The notes beneath the pieces were generated by a model that was given only the letters and a program-made list of their open reading frames with translations, searched no databases and was not told the origin of the DNA. Shown here one piece after another: positions 12,308 through 24,942 of a DNA stretch of 64,000 nt; positions within the stretch are counted from its first letter, which is position 1, and each line of letters begins with the position of its first letter. Origin of the DNA: Delphinus delphis. Its lineage: Eukaryota > Chordata > Mammalia > Artiodactyla > Delphinidae. The DNA lies in assembly GCF_949987515.2 (NCBI RefSeq), contig NW_027192650.1, positions 3,472,001 to 3,536,000 of the forward strand, written 5' to 3'. The position numbers and the translations under genes are program-made.

Positions 12308-13887
12308 TTGGCCAAAAACGGCGTATGCGTTTTTTCCTGAATATATTCAGGAAAAAACGCATACGCCCTTTTTGGCCAACCAAGCAAGCTTACAAAGGAA
12401 ATCTGCACTACAATGAAGTCTCACTTCCCCCCGGTCAAAAGGGCCATCTGAAAAATGTGTAAAATCCAGAAAGGCAGGACAGGACATGGAGAACTGGGAG
12501 CCTTGTTATGCTGATGGGCGGGATGTAAATTGCCAATAGCCACTCCGGAGAAGTGTATGGTGTTTCCTGAAACATCTAAAAAACAAAGCAACAGAGCCTA
12601 GTGCACTTCCACTTATGGTCCTATAGCTTAGGGAAATTAAAATCAAAAAGACACAGCCACCCCAAAGTTTGAAACGGCTCTGTTTACAAGAACCTCGTTT
12701 ACAGTACAAGTTCAACATCGCAGAAAGTGAAAAATGGATAAAGAAGTTGTGGTATTTACTTACAAAGCAATATCACTCAGCAATGAAATCTGTGTCATCA
12801 GGCCCTTAGCAGCACAATGAGTGGATTCAGGTATGATGATTCTAACTGAAATAAGTCACACAGAAAAAGAAACATCATAAGATATCACTAATACACGGAA
12901 TGTAAACTTGGCTACACAGGAACTGAATTCCAAAACAGAACAGGGTCTCAAATTTAGAAAACCAACTTATGCTTGCTTAAGGGGAAAGGTGAGTTGGGTT
13001 GCTGCATAAAACCGGAGATTGAAATGAGCACAGATAAAGTTCCTTAAGCCAAATATGGAATAGACAAGAGCTACTCCTTGCTCAACGAAATGGACTCAAC
13101 ACCGCATATTAAACGCCTAAGAATGTACCTGACTAGTAAGTATCTTAAAACCTATGGATTGCTATGTCTCTGAAAGAGAATCAAGCATGTGTACAGGGGC
13201 ATAAACGCAGCAGTGATAGGATTGGAGAGGTTCGGTGAGCAAATGAAGACCCTTTGAAGTCATATTGCATGGTACCCATTCCACGGGTTTCAACTACCTA
13301 GGTTTAAGGTATTCTTCCTTCAGCTAAAACATGCATGTGGAACCTAGAGTATGATCAACCATGTGATCGGGAGACGTATTCAAATATGTCTCAGTTTTCC
13401 TCCCCTGGTACTCGGGTGCAACATTCCAGACGCTTTACTAACACTCTCCCCACTTGGAGAGTCAGCGCCTTTAACCTCCTGTTTGACACACTTTGCAATT
13501 TCTGCGGAAGATGAACAGGAATAGCGAGAACCAATGAGAGGCTAGCTGGAGGTGTCTGGACGGGCAAATTTAACTCTCATTTCCCACCAGGAAGAGGAAA
13601 TAACCAAAGGCTCAGCGTGCCGTGCTGGAACCACATTAGGGCCTGAAGCCATCCTGCGGTGTTGCGGCCAGCTCAAAAGAAAGCGAGTTGAAGAAAGGAG
13701 CTCAGGGGCACTGTAATTCACAAACCTGCAGAGTTATAAATGACAGCTATCGTCCAAAAATATACTGAAGTAAGGCTGCCAAGAGGACTTGAAAGCGGGG
13801 CAGAATTGCAGGAAACCGATTTCAGGAGGTAGACAGGAATTGCATTTCAAGCATAGGAAAAGAGGCAGAACGTCCACAGTGATGCAC
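12308..13887 (+). repeat. Satellite monomer M9 (1,580 bp), dimer position A, copy 1
   Basis: Palindrome 12308-12379 has one left-arm change (AAAAACGG). Private variants shared with M11 but not M10: GAAACGGCTCTG (~12,670), GTTGGGTTGCTGC (~12,995), GACGTATTC (~13,373), TTTGACACACTTTG (~13,482). Confidence 0.95.
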
Positions 13888-15466
13888 TTGGCCAAAAACG
13901 GCATATGCGTTTTTTCCTGAATATATTCAGGAAAAAACGCATACGCCCTTTTTGGCCAACCAAGCAAGCTTACAAAGGAAATCTGCACTACAATGAAGTC
14001 TCACTTCCCCCCGGTCAAAAGGGCCATCTGAAAAATGTGTAAAATCCAGAAAGGCAGGACAGGACATGGAGAACTGGGAGCCTTGTTATGCTGATGGGCG
14101 GGATGTAAATTGCCAATAGCCACTCCGGAGAAGTGTATGGTGTTTCCTGAAACATCTAAAAAACAAAGCAACAGAGCCTAGTGCACTTCCACTTATGGTC
14201 CTATAGCTTAGGGAAATTAAAATCAAAAAGACACAGCCACCCCAAATTTTGGGACGCCTCTGTTTACAAGAACCTCGTTTACCGTACAAGTTCAATATCG
14301 CAGAAAGTGAAAAATGGATAAAGAAGTTGTGGTACTCATGTACAATGCAGTATCACTCACAATGAAATCTATGTCATCAGGCCCTTAGCAGCATAATGAG
14401 TGGATTCAGGTACGATGATTCAAACTGAAATAAGTCACACAGAAAAAGAAACATCATAAGATATCAGTAATACACGGAATGGTAACTTGGCTACACAGGA
14501 ACTGAATTAGAAAACAGAACAGGGTCTCAAATTTAGAAAACCAACTTATGCTTGCTTAAGGGTAAAGGTGAGTTGGGGTGCTGCATAAAACCAGAGATTG
14601 AAATGAGCACAGATAAAGTTCCTTAAGCCAAATATGGAATAGACAAGAGCTACTCCTTGCTCAACGAAATGGACTGAACACCGCATATTAAACGCCTAAG
14701 AATGTACCTGACTAGTAAGTATCTTAAAACCTATGGATTGCTATGTCTCTGAAAGAGAATCAAGCATGTGTACAGGTGCATAAACGCAGCAGTGATAGGA
14801 TTGGAGAGGTTCAGTGAGCAAATGAAGACCCTTTGAAGTCATATTGCATGGTACCCATTCCACGTGTTTCAACTACCCAGGTTTAAGGTATTCTTCCTTC
14901 AGCTAAAACATGCATGTGGAACCTAGAGTATGATCAACCATGTGATCGGGAGACGTGTTCAAATATGTCTCAGTTTTCATACCCTGGTACTCGGGTGCAA
15001 CATTCCAGACGCTTTACTAACACTCTCCCGACTTGGAGAGTCAGTCCCTTTAACCTCCTGTTTGGCCCAGTTTGCAATTTCTGCGGAAGATGAACAGGAA
15101 TAGCGAGAACCAATGAGAGGCTAGCTGGAGGTGTCTGGACGGGCAAATTTAACTCTCATTTCCCACCAGGAAGAGGAAATAACCAAAGGCTCAGCGTGCC
15201 GTGCTGGAACCAGATTAGGGCCTGAAGCCATCCTGCGGTGTTGCAGCCAGCTCAAAAGAAAGCGAGTTGAAGAAAGGAGCTCAGGGGCACTGTAATTCAC
15301 AAACCTGCAGAGTTATAAATGACAGCTATCCTCCAAAAATAGACTGAAGTAAGGCTGCCAAGAGGACTTGAAAGCGGGGCAGAATTGCAGGAAACCGATT
15401 TCAGGAGGTAGACAGGAATTGCATTTCAAGCATAGGAAAAGAGGCAGAACGTCCACAGTGATGCAC
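13888..15466 (+). repeat. Satellite monomer M10 (1,579 bp), dimer position B, copy 1
   Basis: The palindrome at 13888-13959 has two left-arm changes. Private variants shared with M12: CCAAATTTTGGGACG (~14,243), GTACTCATGTACAATG (~14,331), ATCACTCACAATG with one base lost (~14,352), GGACTGAACACC (~14,670), CAGGTGCATAAACG (~14,773), TTTTCATACCC (~14,974). Confidence 0.95.
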
Positions 15467-17046
15467 TTGGCCAAAAACGGCATATGCGCTTTTTCCTGAA
15501 TATATTCAGGAAAAAACGCATACGCCCTTTTTGGCCAACCAAGCAAGCTTACAAAGGAAATCTGCACTACAATGAAGTCTCACTTCCCCCCGGTCAAAAG
15601 GGCCATCTGAAAAATGTGTAAAATCCAGAAAGGCAGGACAGGACATGGAGAACTGGGAGCCTTGTTATGCTGATGGGCGGGATGTAAATTGCCAATAGCC
15701 ACTCCGGAGAAGTGTATGGTGTTTCCTGAAACATCTAAAAAACAAAGCAACAGAGCCTAGTGCACTTCCACTTATGGTCCTATAGCTTAGGGAAATTAAA
15801 ATCAAAAAGACACAGCCACCCCAAAGTTTGAAACGGCTCTGTTTACAAGAACCTCGTTTACAGTACAAGTTCAACATCGCAGAAAGTGAAAAATGGATAA
15901 AGAAATTGTGGTATTTACTTACAAAGCAATATCACTCAGCAATGAAATCTGTGTCATCAGGCCCTTAGCAGCACAATGAGTGGATTCAGGTATGATGATT
16001 CTAACTGAAATAAGTCACACAGAAAAAGAAACATCATAAGATATCACTAATACACGGAATGTAAACTTGGCTACACAGGAACTGAATTCCAAAACAGAAC
16101 AGGGTCTCAAATTTAGAAAACCAACTTATGCTTGCTTAAGGGGAAAGGTGAGTTGGGTTGCTGCATAAAACCAGAGATTGAATTGAGCACAGATAAAGTT
16201 CCTTAAGCCAAATATGGAATAGACAAGAGCTACTCCTTGCTCAACGAAATGGACTCAACACCGCATATTAAACGCCTAAGAATGTACCTGACTAGTAAGT
16301 ATCTTAAAACCTATGGATTGCTATGTCTCTGAAAGAGAATCAAGCATGTGTACAGGGGCATAAACGCAGCAGTGACAGGATTGGAGAGGTTCGGTGAGCA
16401 AATGAAGACCCTTTGAAGTCATATTGCATGGTACCCATTCCACGGGTTTCAACTACCTAGGTTTAAGGTATTCTTCCTTCAGCTAAAACATGCATGTGGA
16501 ACCTAGAGTATGATCAACCATGTGATCGGGAGACGTATTCAAATATGTCTCAGTTTTCCTCCCCTGGTACTCGGGTGCAACATTCCAGACGCTTTACTAA
16601 CACTCTCCCCACTTGGAGAGTCAGCGCCTTTAACCTCCTGTTTGACACACTTTGCAATTTCTGTGGAAGATGAACAGGAATAGCGAGAACCAATGAGAGG
16701 CTAGCTGGAGGTGTCTGGACGGGCAAATTTAACTCTCATTTCCCACCAGGAAGAGGAAATAACCAAAGGCTCAGCGTGCCGTGCTGGAACCAGATTAGGG
16801 CCTGAAGCCATCCTGCGGTGTTGCAGCCAGCTCAAAAGAAAGCGAGTTGAAGAAAGGAGCTCAGGGGCACTGTAATTCACAAACCTGCAGAGTTATAAAT
16901 GACAGCTATCGTCCAAAAATATACTGAAGTAAGGCTGCCAAGAGGACTTGAAAGCGGGGCAGAATTGCAGGAAACCGATTTCAGGAGGTAGACAGGAATT
17001 GCATTTCAAGCATAGGAAAAGAGGCAGAACGTCCACAGTGATGCAC
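15467..17046 (+). repeat. Satellite monomer M11 (1,580 bp), dimer position A, copy 2
   Basis: Lies exactly 3,159 bp after M9 and carries the M9 variant set (for example ~15,828, ~16,153, ~16,532, ~16,641). Palindrome 15467-15538 has three left-arm changes, all uncompensated on the right. Confidence 0.95.
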
Positions 17047-18624
17047 TTGGCCAAAAAGGGCGTATGCGTTTTTTCCTGAATATATTCAGGAAAAAACGCA
17101 TACGCCCTTTTTGGCCAACCAAGCAAGCTTACAAAGGAAATCTGCACTACAATGAAGTCTCACTTCCCCCCGGTCAAAAGGGCCATCTGAAAAATGTGTA
17201 AAATCCAGAAAGGCAGGACAGGACATGGAGAACTGGGAGCCTTGTTATGCTGATGGGCGGGATGTAAATTGCCAATAGCCACTCCGGAGAAGTGTATGGT
17301 GTTTCCTGAAACATCTAAAAAACAAAGCAACAGAGCCTAGTGCACTTCCACTTATGGTCCTATAGCTTAGGGAAATTAAAATAAAAAAGACACAGCCACC
17401 CCAAATTTTGGGACGCCTCTGTTTACAAGAACCTCGTTTACCGTACAAGTTCAATATCACAGAAAGTGAAAAATGGATAAAGAAGTTGTGGTACTCATGT
17501 ACAATGCAGTATCACTCACAATGAAATCTATGTCATCAGGCCCTTAGCAGCATAATGAGTGGATTCAGGTACGATGATTCAAACTGAAATAAGTCACACA
17601 GAAAAAGAAACATCATAAGATATCAGTAATACACGGAATGGTAACTTGGCTACACAGGAACTGAATTAGAAAACAGAACAGGGTCTCAAATTTAGAAAAC
17701 CAACTTATGCTTGCTTAAGGGTAAAGGTGAGTTGGGGTGCTGCATAAAACCAGAGATTGAAATGAGCACAGATAAAGTTCCTTAAGCCAAATATGGAATA
17801 GACAAGAGCTACTCCTTGCTCAACGAAATGGACTGAACACCGCATATTAAACGCCTAAGAATGTACCTGACTAGTAAGTATCTTAAAACCTATGGATTGC
17901 TATGTCTCCGAAAGAGAATCAAGCATGTGTACAGGTGCATAAACGCAGCAGTGATAGGATTGGAGAGGTTCAGTGAGCAAATGAAGACCCTTTGAAGTCA
18001 TATTGCATGGTACCCATTCCACGTGTTTCAACTACCCAGGTTTAAGGTATTCTTCCTTCAGCTAAAACATGCATGTGGAACCTAGAGTATGATCAACCAT
18101 GTGATCGGGAGACGTGTTCAAATATGTCTCAGTTTTCATACCCTGGTACTCGGGTGCAACATTCCAGACGCTTTACTAACACTCTCCCGACTTGGAGAGT
18201 CAGTCATTTAACCTCCTGTTTGGCCCAGTTTGCAATTTCTGCGGAAGATGAACAGGAATAGCGAGAACCAATGAGAGGCTAGCTGGAGGTGTCTGGACGG
18301 GCAAATTTAACTCTCATTTCCCACCAGGAAGAGGAAATAACCAAAGGCTCAGCGTGTTGTACCGGAACCAGATTAGGGCCTGAAGCCATGCTGCGGTGTT
18401 GCGGCCAGCTCAAAAGAAAGCGAGTTGAAGAAAGGAGCTCAGGGGCACTGTAATTCACAAACCTGCAGAGTTATAAATGACAGCTATCGTCCAAAAATAG
18501 ACTGAAGTAAGGCTGCCAAGAGGACTTGAAAGCGGGGCAGAATTGCAGGAAACCGATTTCAGGAGGTAGACTGGAATTGCATTGAAAGCATAGGAAAAGA
18601 GGCAGAACGTCCACAATGATGCAC
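17047..18624 (+). repeat. Satellite monomer M12 (1,578 bp), dimer position B, copy 2
   Basis: Lies 3,159 bp after M10 and carries its variant set, including the one-base loss in ATCACTCACAATG (~17,511). Palindrome 17047-17118 is perfect. Near 18,200 it has the shortened CAGTCATTTAACC form, which recurs 3,158 bp later in M14 (~21,358). Confidence 0.95.
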
Positions 18625-20203
18625 TTGGCCAAAAAGGGCGTATGCGTTTTTTCCTGAATATATTCAGGAAAAAACGCATACGCCCTTTTTGGCCAACCAA
18701 GCAAGCTTGCAAAGGAAATCTGCACTACAATGAAGTCTCACTTCCCCCCGGTCAAAAGGGCCATCTGAAAAAAGTGTAAAATCCAGAAAAGCAGGACAGG
18801 CCATGGAGAACTGGGAGCCTTGTTATGCTGATGGGCGGGATGTAAATTGCCAACAACCACTCGGGAGAAGTGTATGGTGTTTCCTGAAACATCTGAAAAA
18901 CAAAGCAACAGAACCTAGGGCACTTCCACTTATGGTCCTATAGCTTAGGGAAATTAAAATCAAAAAGACACAGCCACCCCAAAGTTTGGAACGGCTCTGT
19001 TTACAAGAACCTCGTTTACAGTACAAGTTCAACATCGCAGAAAGTGAAAAATGGATAAAGAAGTTGTGGTATTTACTTACAAAGCAATATCACTCAGCAA
19101 TGAAATCTGTGTCATCAGGCACTTAGCAGCACAATGAGTGGATTCAGGTATGATGATTCTAACTGAAATAAGTCACACAGAAAAAGAAACATCATAAGAT
19201 ATCAGTAATACACGGAATGTAAACTTGGCTACACAGGAACTGAATTACAGAACAGAACAGGGTCTCAAATTTAGAAAACCAACTTATGCTTGCTTAAGGG
19301 TAAAGGTGAGTTGGGGTGCTGCATAAAACCAGAGATTGAAATGAGCACAGATAAAGTTCCTTAAGCCAAATATGGAATAGACAAGAGCTACTCCTTGCTC
19401 AATGAAATGGACTCAACACCGCATATTAAACGCCTAAGAATGTACCTGACTAGTAAGTATCTTAAAACCTATGGATTGCTATGTCTCCGAAAGAGAATCA
19501 AGCATGTGTACAGGGGCATAAACGCAGCAGTGATAGGATTGGAGAGGTTCGGTGAGCAAATGAAGACCCTTTGAAGTCATATTGCATGGTACCCATTCCA
19601 CGGGTTTCAACTACCCATGTTTAAGGTATTCTTCCTTCAGCTAAAACTTGTATGTGGAACCCAAGTATGATCGACCATGTGAACGGGAGACGTGTTCAAA
19701 TATGTCTCAGTTTTCCTCCCCTGGTACTCGGGTGCAACATTCCAGACGCTTTACTAACACTCTCCCCACTTGGAGAGTCAGCGCCTTTAACCTCCTGTTT
19801 GGCCCAGTTTGCAATTTCTGCGGAAGATGAACAGGAATAGTGAGAACGAATGAGAGACTAGTTGGAGGTGTCTGGACGGGCAAATTTAACTCTCATTTCC
19901 CACCAGGATGAGGAAATAACCAAAGGCTCAGCGTGCCGTGACGGAACCATATTAGGGCCTGAAGCCATCCTGCGGTGTTACGGCCAGGTCACCAGAAAGC
20001 GAGTTGAAGAAAGGAGCTCAGGGGCACTGTAATTCACAAACCTGCAGAGTTACAAATGACACCTATCGTCCAAAAATAGACTGAAGTAAGGCTGCCAAGA
20101 GGACTTGAAAGCGGGGCAGAATTGCAGGAAACCGATTTCAGGAGGTAGACTGGAATTGCATTGAAAGCATAGGAAAAGAGGCAGAACGTCCACAATGATG
20201 CAC
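18625..20203 (+). repeat. Satellite monomer M13 (1,579 bp)
   Basis: Perfect palindrome at 18625-18696; otherwise a typical unit. A few private changes occur near 19,646 (TTGTATGTGG). Confidence 0.95.
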
Positions 20204-21782
20204 TTGGCCAAAAAGGGCGTATGCGTTTTTTCCTGAATATATTCAGGAAAAAGCGCATATGCCCTTTTTGGCCAACCAAGCAAGCTTGCAAAGGAAATCT
20301 GCACTACAATGAAGTCTCACTTCCCCCCGGTCAAAAGGGCCATCAGAATAAAGTGTAAAATCCAGAAAGGCAGGACAGGCCATGGAGAACTGGGAGCCTT
20401 GTTATGCTGATGGGCGGGATGTAAATTGCCAACAACCACTCGGGAGAAGTGTATGGTGTTTCCTGAAACATCTAAAAAACAAAGTAACAGAACCTAGGGC
20501 ACTTCCACTTATCGTCCTATAGCTTAGGGAAATTAAAATCAAAAAGACACAGCCACCCCAAAGTTTGGAACGGCTCTGTTTACAAGAACCTCGTTTACAG
20601 TACAAGTTCAACATCGCAGAAAGTGAAAAATGGATAAAGAAGTTGTGGTATTTAATTACAAAGCAATATCACTCAGCAATGAAATCTGTGTCATCAGGCC
20701 CTTAGCAGCACAATGAGTGGATTCAGGTATGATGATTCTAACTGAAATAAGTCACACAGAAAAAGAAACATCATAAGATATCAGTAATACACGGAATGTA
20801 AACTTGGCTACACAGGAACTGAATTACAGAACAGAACAGGGTCTCAAATTTAGAAAACCAACTTATGCTTGCTTAAGGGGAAAGGTGAGTTGGGGTGCTG
20901 CATAAAACCAGAGATTGAAATGAGCACAGATAAAGTTCCTTAAGCCAAATATGGAATAGTCAAGAGCTACTCCTTGCTCAATTAAATGGACTCAACACCC
21001 CATATTAAACGCCTAAGAATGTACCTGACTAGTAAGTATCTTAAAACCTATGGATTGCTATGTCTCCAAAAGAGAATCAAGCATGTGTACAGGGGCATAA
21101 ACGCAGCAGTGATAGGATTGGAGAGGTTCGGTGAGCAAATGAAGACCCTTTGAAGTCATATTGCATGGTACCCATTCCACGGGTTTCAACTACCCAGGTT
21201 TAAGGTATTCTTCCTTCAGCTAAAACATGCATGTGTAACCTAGAGTATGATCAACCATGTGATCGGGAGACGTGTTCAAATATGTCTCAGTTTTCGTACC
21301 CTAGTACTCGGGTGCAACATTCCAGACGCTTTACTAACACTCTCCCGACTTGGAGAGTCAGTCATTTAACCTCCTGTTTGGCCCAGTTTGCAATTTCTGC
21401 GGAAGATGAACAGGAATAGCGAGAACCAATGAGAGGCTAGCTGGAGGTGTCTGGACGGGCAAATTTAACTCTCATTTCCCACCAGGAAGAGGAATTAACC
21501 GAAGGCTCAGCATGCCGGGCCGGAACCAGATTAGGGCCTGAAGCCATCCTGCGGTGTTGCGGCCAGCTCAAAAGAAAGCGAGTTGAAGAAAGGAGCTCAG
21601 GGGCACTGTAATTCACAAACCTGCAGAGTTATAACTGACAGCTATCGTCCAAACATATACTGAAGTAAGGCTGCCAAGAGGACTTGAAAGCGGGGCAGAA
21701 TTGCAGGAAACCGATTTCAGGAGGAAGACTGGAATTGCATTGAAAGCATAGGAAAAGACGCAGAACGTCCACAATGATGCAC
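20204..21782 (+). repeat. Satellite monomer M14 (1,579 bp)
   Basis: The palindrome at 20204-20275 has right-arm changes (AAAGCGCATATGCC) with no matching left-arm changes. It carries the CATCAGAATAAAGTG variant at ~20,342, otherwise seen only in M25, M27 and M28, and the CAGTCATTTAACC form near 21,358 shared with M12. Confidence 0.95.
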
Positions 21783-23362
21783 TTGGCCAAAAAGGGCGTA
21801 TGCGTTTTTTCCTGAGTATATTCAGGAAAAAACGCATACGCCCTTTTTGGCCAACCAAGCAAACTTGCAAAGGAAATCTGCACTACAATGAAGTCTCACT
21901 TCCCCCCGGTCAAAAGGGCCATCTGAAAAAAGTGTAAAATCCAGAAAGGCAGGACAGGCCATGGAGAACTGGGAGCCTTGTTATGCTGATGGGCGGGATG
22001 TAAATTGCCAACAGACACTCGGGAGAAGTGTATGGTGTTTCCTGAAACATCTAAAAAACAAAGCAACAGAGCCTAGGGCACTGCCACTTATGGTCCTATA
22101 GCTTAGGGAAATTAAAATCAAAAAGACACAGCCACCCCAAAGTTTGGGACGCCTCTGTTTACAAGAACCTCGTTTACAGTACAAGTTCAACATCGCAGAA
22201 AGTGAAAAATGGATAAAGAAGTTGTGGTATTTACTTACAAAGCAATATCACTCAGCAATGAAATCTGTGTCATCAGGCCCTTAGCAGCACAATGAGTGGA
22301 TTCAGGTATGATGATTCTAACTGAAGTAAGTCACACAGAAAAAGAAACATCATAAGGTATCAGTAATACACGGAATGTAAACTTGGCTACACAGGAACTG
22401 AATTACAGAACAGAACAGGGTCTCAAATTTAGAAAACCAACTTATGCTTGCTTCAGGAGAAAGGTGAGTTGGGGTGCTGCATAAAACCAGAGATTGAAAT
22501 GAGCACAGATAAAGTTCCTTAAGCCAAATATGGAATAGACAAGAGCTACTCCTTGCTCAACGAAATGGACTCAACACCGCATATTAAACGCCTAAGAATG
22601 TACCTGACTAGTAAGTACCTTAAAACCTATAGATTGCTATGTCTCTGAAAGAGAATCAAGCATGTGTACAGGGGCATAAACGCAGCAGTGATAGGATTGG
22701 AGAGGTTCGGTGAGCAAATGAAGACCCTTTGAAGTCATATTGCATGGTGCCCATTCCAGGGGTTTCAACTACCCAGGTTTTAGGTATTCTTCCTTCAGCT
22801 AAAACATGCATGTGGAACCCAGAGTATGATCAACCATGTGATCGGGAGACGTGTTCAAATATGTCTCAGTTTTCCTCCCCTGGTACTCGGGAGCAACATT
22901 CCAGACGCTTTACTAACACTCTCCCTACTTGGAGAGTCATCGCCTTTAACCTCCTGTTTGGCACAGTTTGCAATTTCTGCGGAAGATGAACAGGAATATC
23001 GAGAACCAATGAGAGGCTTGCTGGAGGTGTCTGGACGGGCAAATTTAACTCTCATTTCCCACCAGGAAGAGGAAATAACCAAAGGCTCAGCGTGCCGTCC
23101 CGGAACCAGATTAGGGCCTGAAGCCATCCTGAGGTGTTGCGGCCAGCTCAAAAGAAAGCGAGTTGAAGAAAGGAGCTCAGGGGCACTGTAATTCACAAAC
23201 CTGCAGAGTTATAAATGACAGCTATCGTCCAAAAATAGACTGAAGTAAGGCTGCCAAGAGGACTTGAAAGCGGGGCAGAATTGCAGGAAACCGATTTCAG
23301 GAGGTAGACTGGAATTGCATTGAAAGCATAGGAAAAGAGGCAGAACGTCCACAATGATGCAC
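21783..23362 (+). repeat. Satellite monomer M15 (1,580 bp)
   Basis: Palindrome 21783-21854 has the centre variant CCTGAGTATATTCAGG, shared only with M16. The CTTCAGGAGAAAGG variant at ~22,450 is also shared with M16, so these neighbours are a recent local duplication. Confidence 0.95.
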
Positions 23363-24942
23363 TTGGCCAAAAAGGGCGTATGCGTTTTTTCCTGAGTATA
23401 TTCAGGAAAAAACGCATACGCCCTTTTTGGCCAACCAAGCAAGTTTGCAAAGGAAATCTGCACTACAATGAAGTCTCACTTCCCCCCGGTCAAAAGGGCC
23501 ATCTGAAAAAAGTGTAAAATCCAGAAAGGCAGGACAGGCCATGGAGAACTGGGAGCCTTGTTATGCTGATGGGCGGGATGTAAATTGCCAACAGACACTC
23601 GGGAGAAGTGTATGGTGTTTCCTGAAACATCTAAAAAACAAAGCAACAGAGCCTAGGGCACTGCCACTTATGGTCCTATAGCTTAGGGAAATTAAAATCA
23701 AAAAGACACAGCCACCCCAAAGTTTGGGACGCCTCTGTTTACAAGAACCTCGTTTACAGTACAAGTTCAACATCGCAGAAAGTGAAAAATGGATAAAGAA
23801 GTTGTGGTATTTACTTACAAAGCAATATCACTCAGCAATGAAATCTGTGTCATCAGGCCCTTAGCAGCACAATGAGTGGATTCAGGTATGATGATTCTAA
23901 CTGAAGTAAGTCACACAGAAAAAGAAACATCATAAGATATCAGTAATACACGGAATGTAAACTTGGCTACACAGGAACTGAATTACAGAACAGAACAGGG
24001 TCTCAAATTTAGAAAACCAACTTATGCTTGCTTCAGGAGAAAGGTGAGTTGGGGTGCTGCATAAAACCAGAGATTGAAATGAGCACAGATAAAGTTCCTT
24101 AAGCCAAATATGGAATAGACAAGAGCTACTCCTTGCTCAACGAAATGGACTCAACACCCCATATTAAACTCCTAAGAATGTACCTGACTAGTAAGTATCT
24201 TAAAACCTATGGATTGCTATGTCTCCAAAAGAGAATCAAGCATGTGTACAGGGGCATAAATGCAGCAGTGATAGGATTGGAGAGGTTCGGTGAGCAAATG
24301 AAGACCCTTTGAAGTCATATTGCATGGTACCCATTACACGGGTCTCAACTCTCCAGGTTTAAGGTATTCTTCCTTCAGCTAAAACATGCATGTGGAACCT
24401 AGAGTATGATCAACCATGTGATCGGGAGACGTGTTCAAATATGTCTCAGTTTTCATACCCTGGTACTCGGGTGCAATATTCCAGACGCTTTACTAACACT
24501 CTCCCGACTTGGAGAGTCAGTCCCTTTAACCTCCTGTTTGGCCCAGTTTGCAATTTCTGCAGAAGATGAACAGGAATAGCGAGAACCAATGAGAGGCTAG
24601 CTGGAGGTGTCTGGACGGGCAAATTTAACTCTCATTTCCCACCAGGAAGAGGAAATAACCAAAGGCTCAACGTGCCGTACCGGAACCAGATTAGGGCCTG
24701 AAGCCATCCTGCGGTGTTGCGGCCAGCTCAAAAGAAAGCGAGTTGAAGAAAGGAGCTCAGGGGCACTGTAATTCACAAACCTGCAGAGTTATAAATGACA
24801 GCTATCGTCCAAAAATAGACTGAAGTAAGGCTGCCAAGAGGACTTGAAAGCAGGGCAGAATTGCAGGAAACCGATTTCAGGAGGTAGACTGGAATTGCAT
24901 TGAAAGCATAGGAAAAGAGGCAGAACGTCCACAATGATGCAC
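23363..24942 (+). repeat. Satellite monomer M16 (1,580 bp)
   Basis: Palindrome 23363-23434 has the GAGTATA centre shared with M15; CTTCAGGAGAAAGG recurs at ~24,030. The end of the unit (from ~24,400) instead resembles M10/M12 (TTTTCATACCC), so the unit is mosaic. Confidence 0.95.

Larger units (their letters stand above)
12240..18300 (+). repeat. Higher-order repeat: two tandem copies of a ~3,159-bp dimer
   Basis: M9+M10 and M11+M12 are two copies of the same pair. Palindromes M9 to M11 and M10 to M12 are both 3,159 bp apart, and at least four variants private to each dimer position recur exactly (listed under M9-M12). Outside ~12,240 and ~18,300 the similarity drops to the general array level. 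Confidence 0.9.

Noticed and set aside
22826..23196. 121- and 113-codon open frames on opposite strands
   Set aside because: Chance extension by private substitutions in one unit; other monomers have stops at these sites, and opposite-strand overlap argues against coding.
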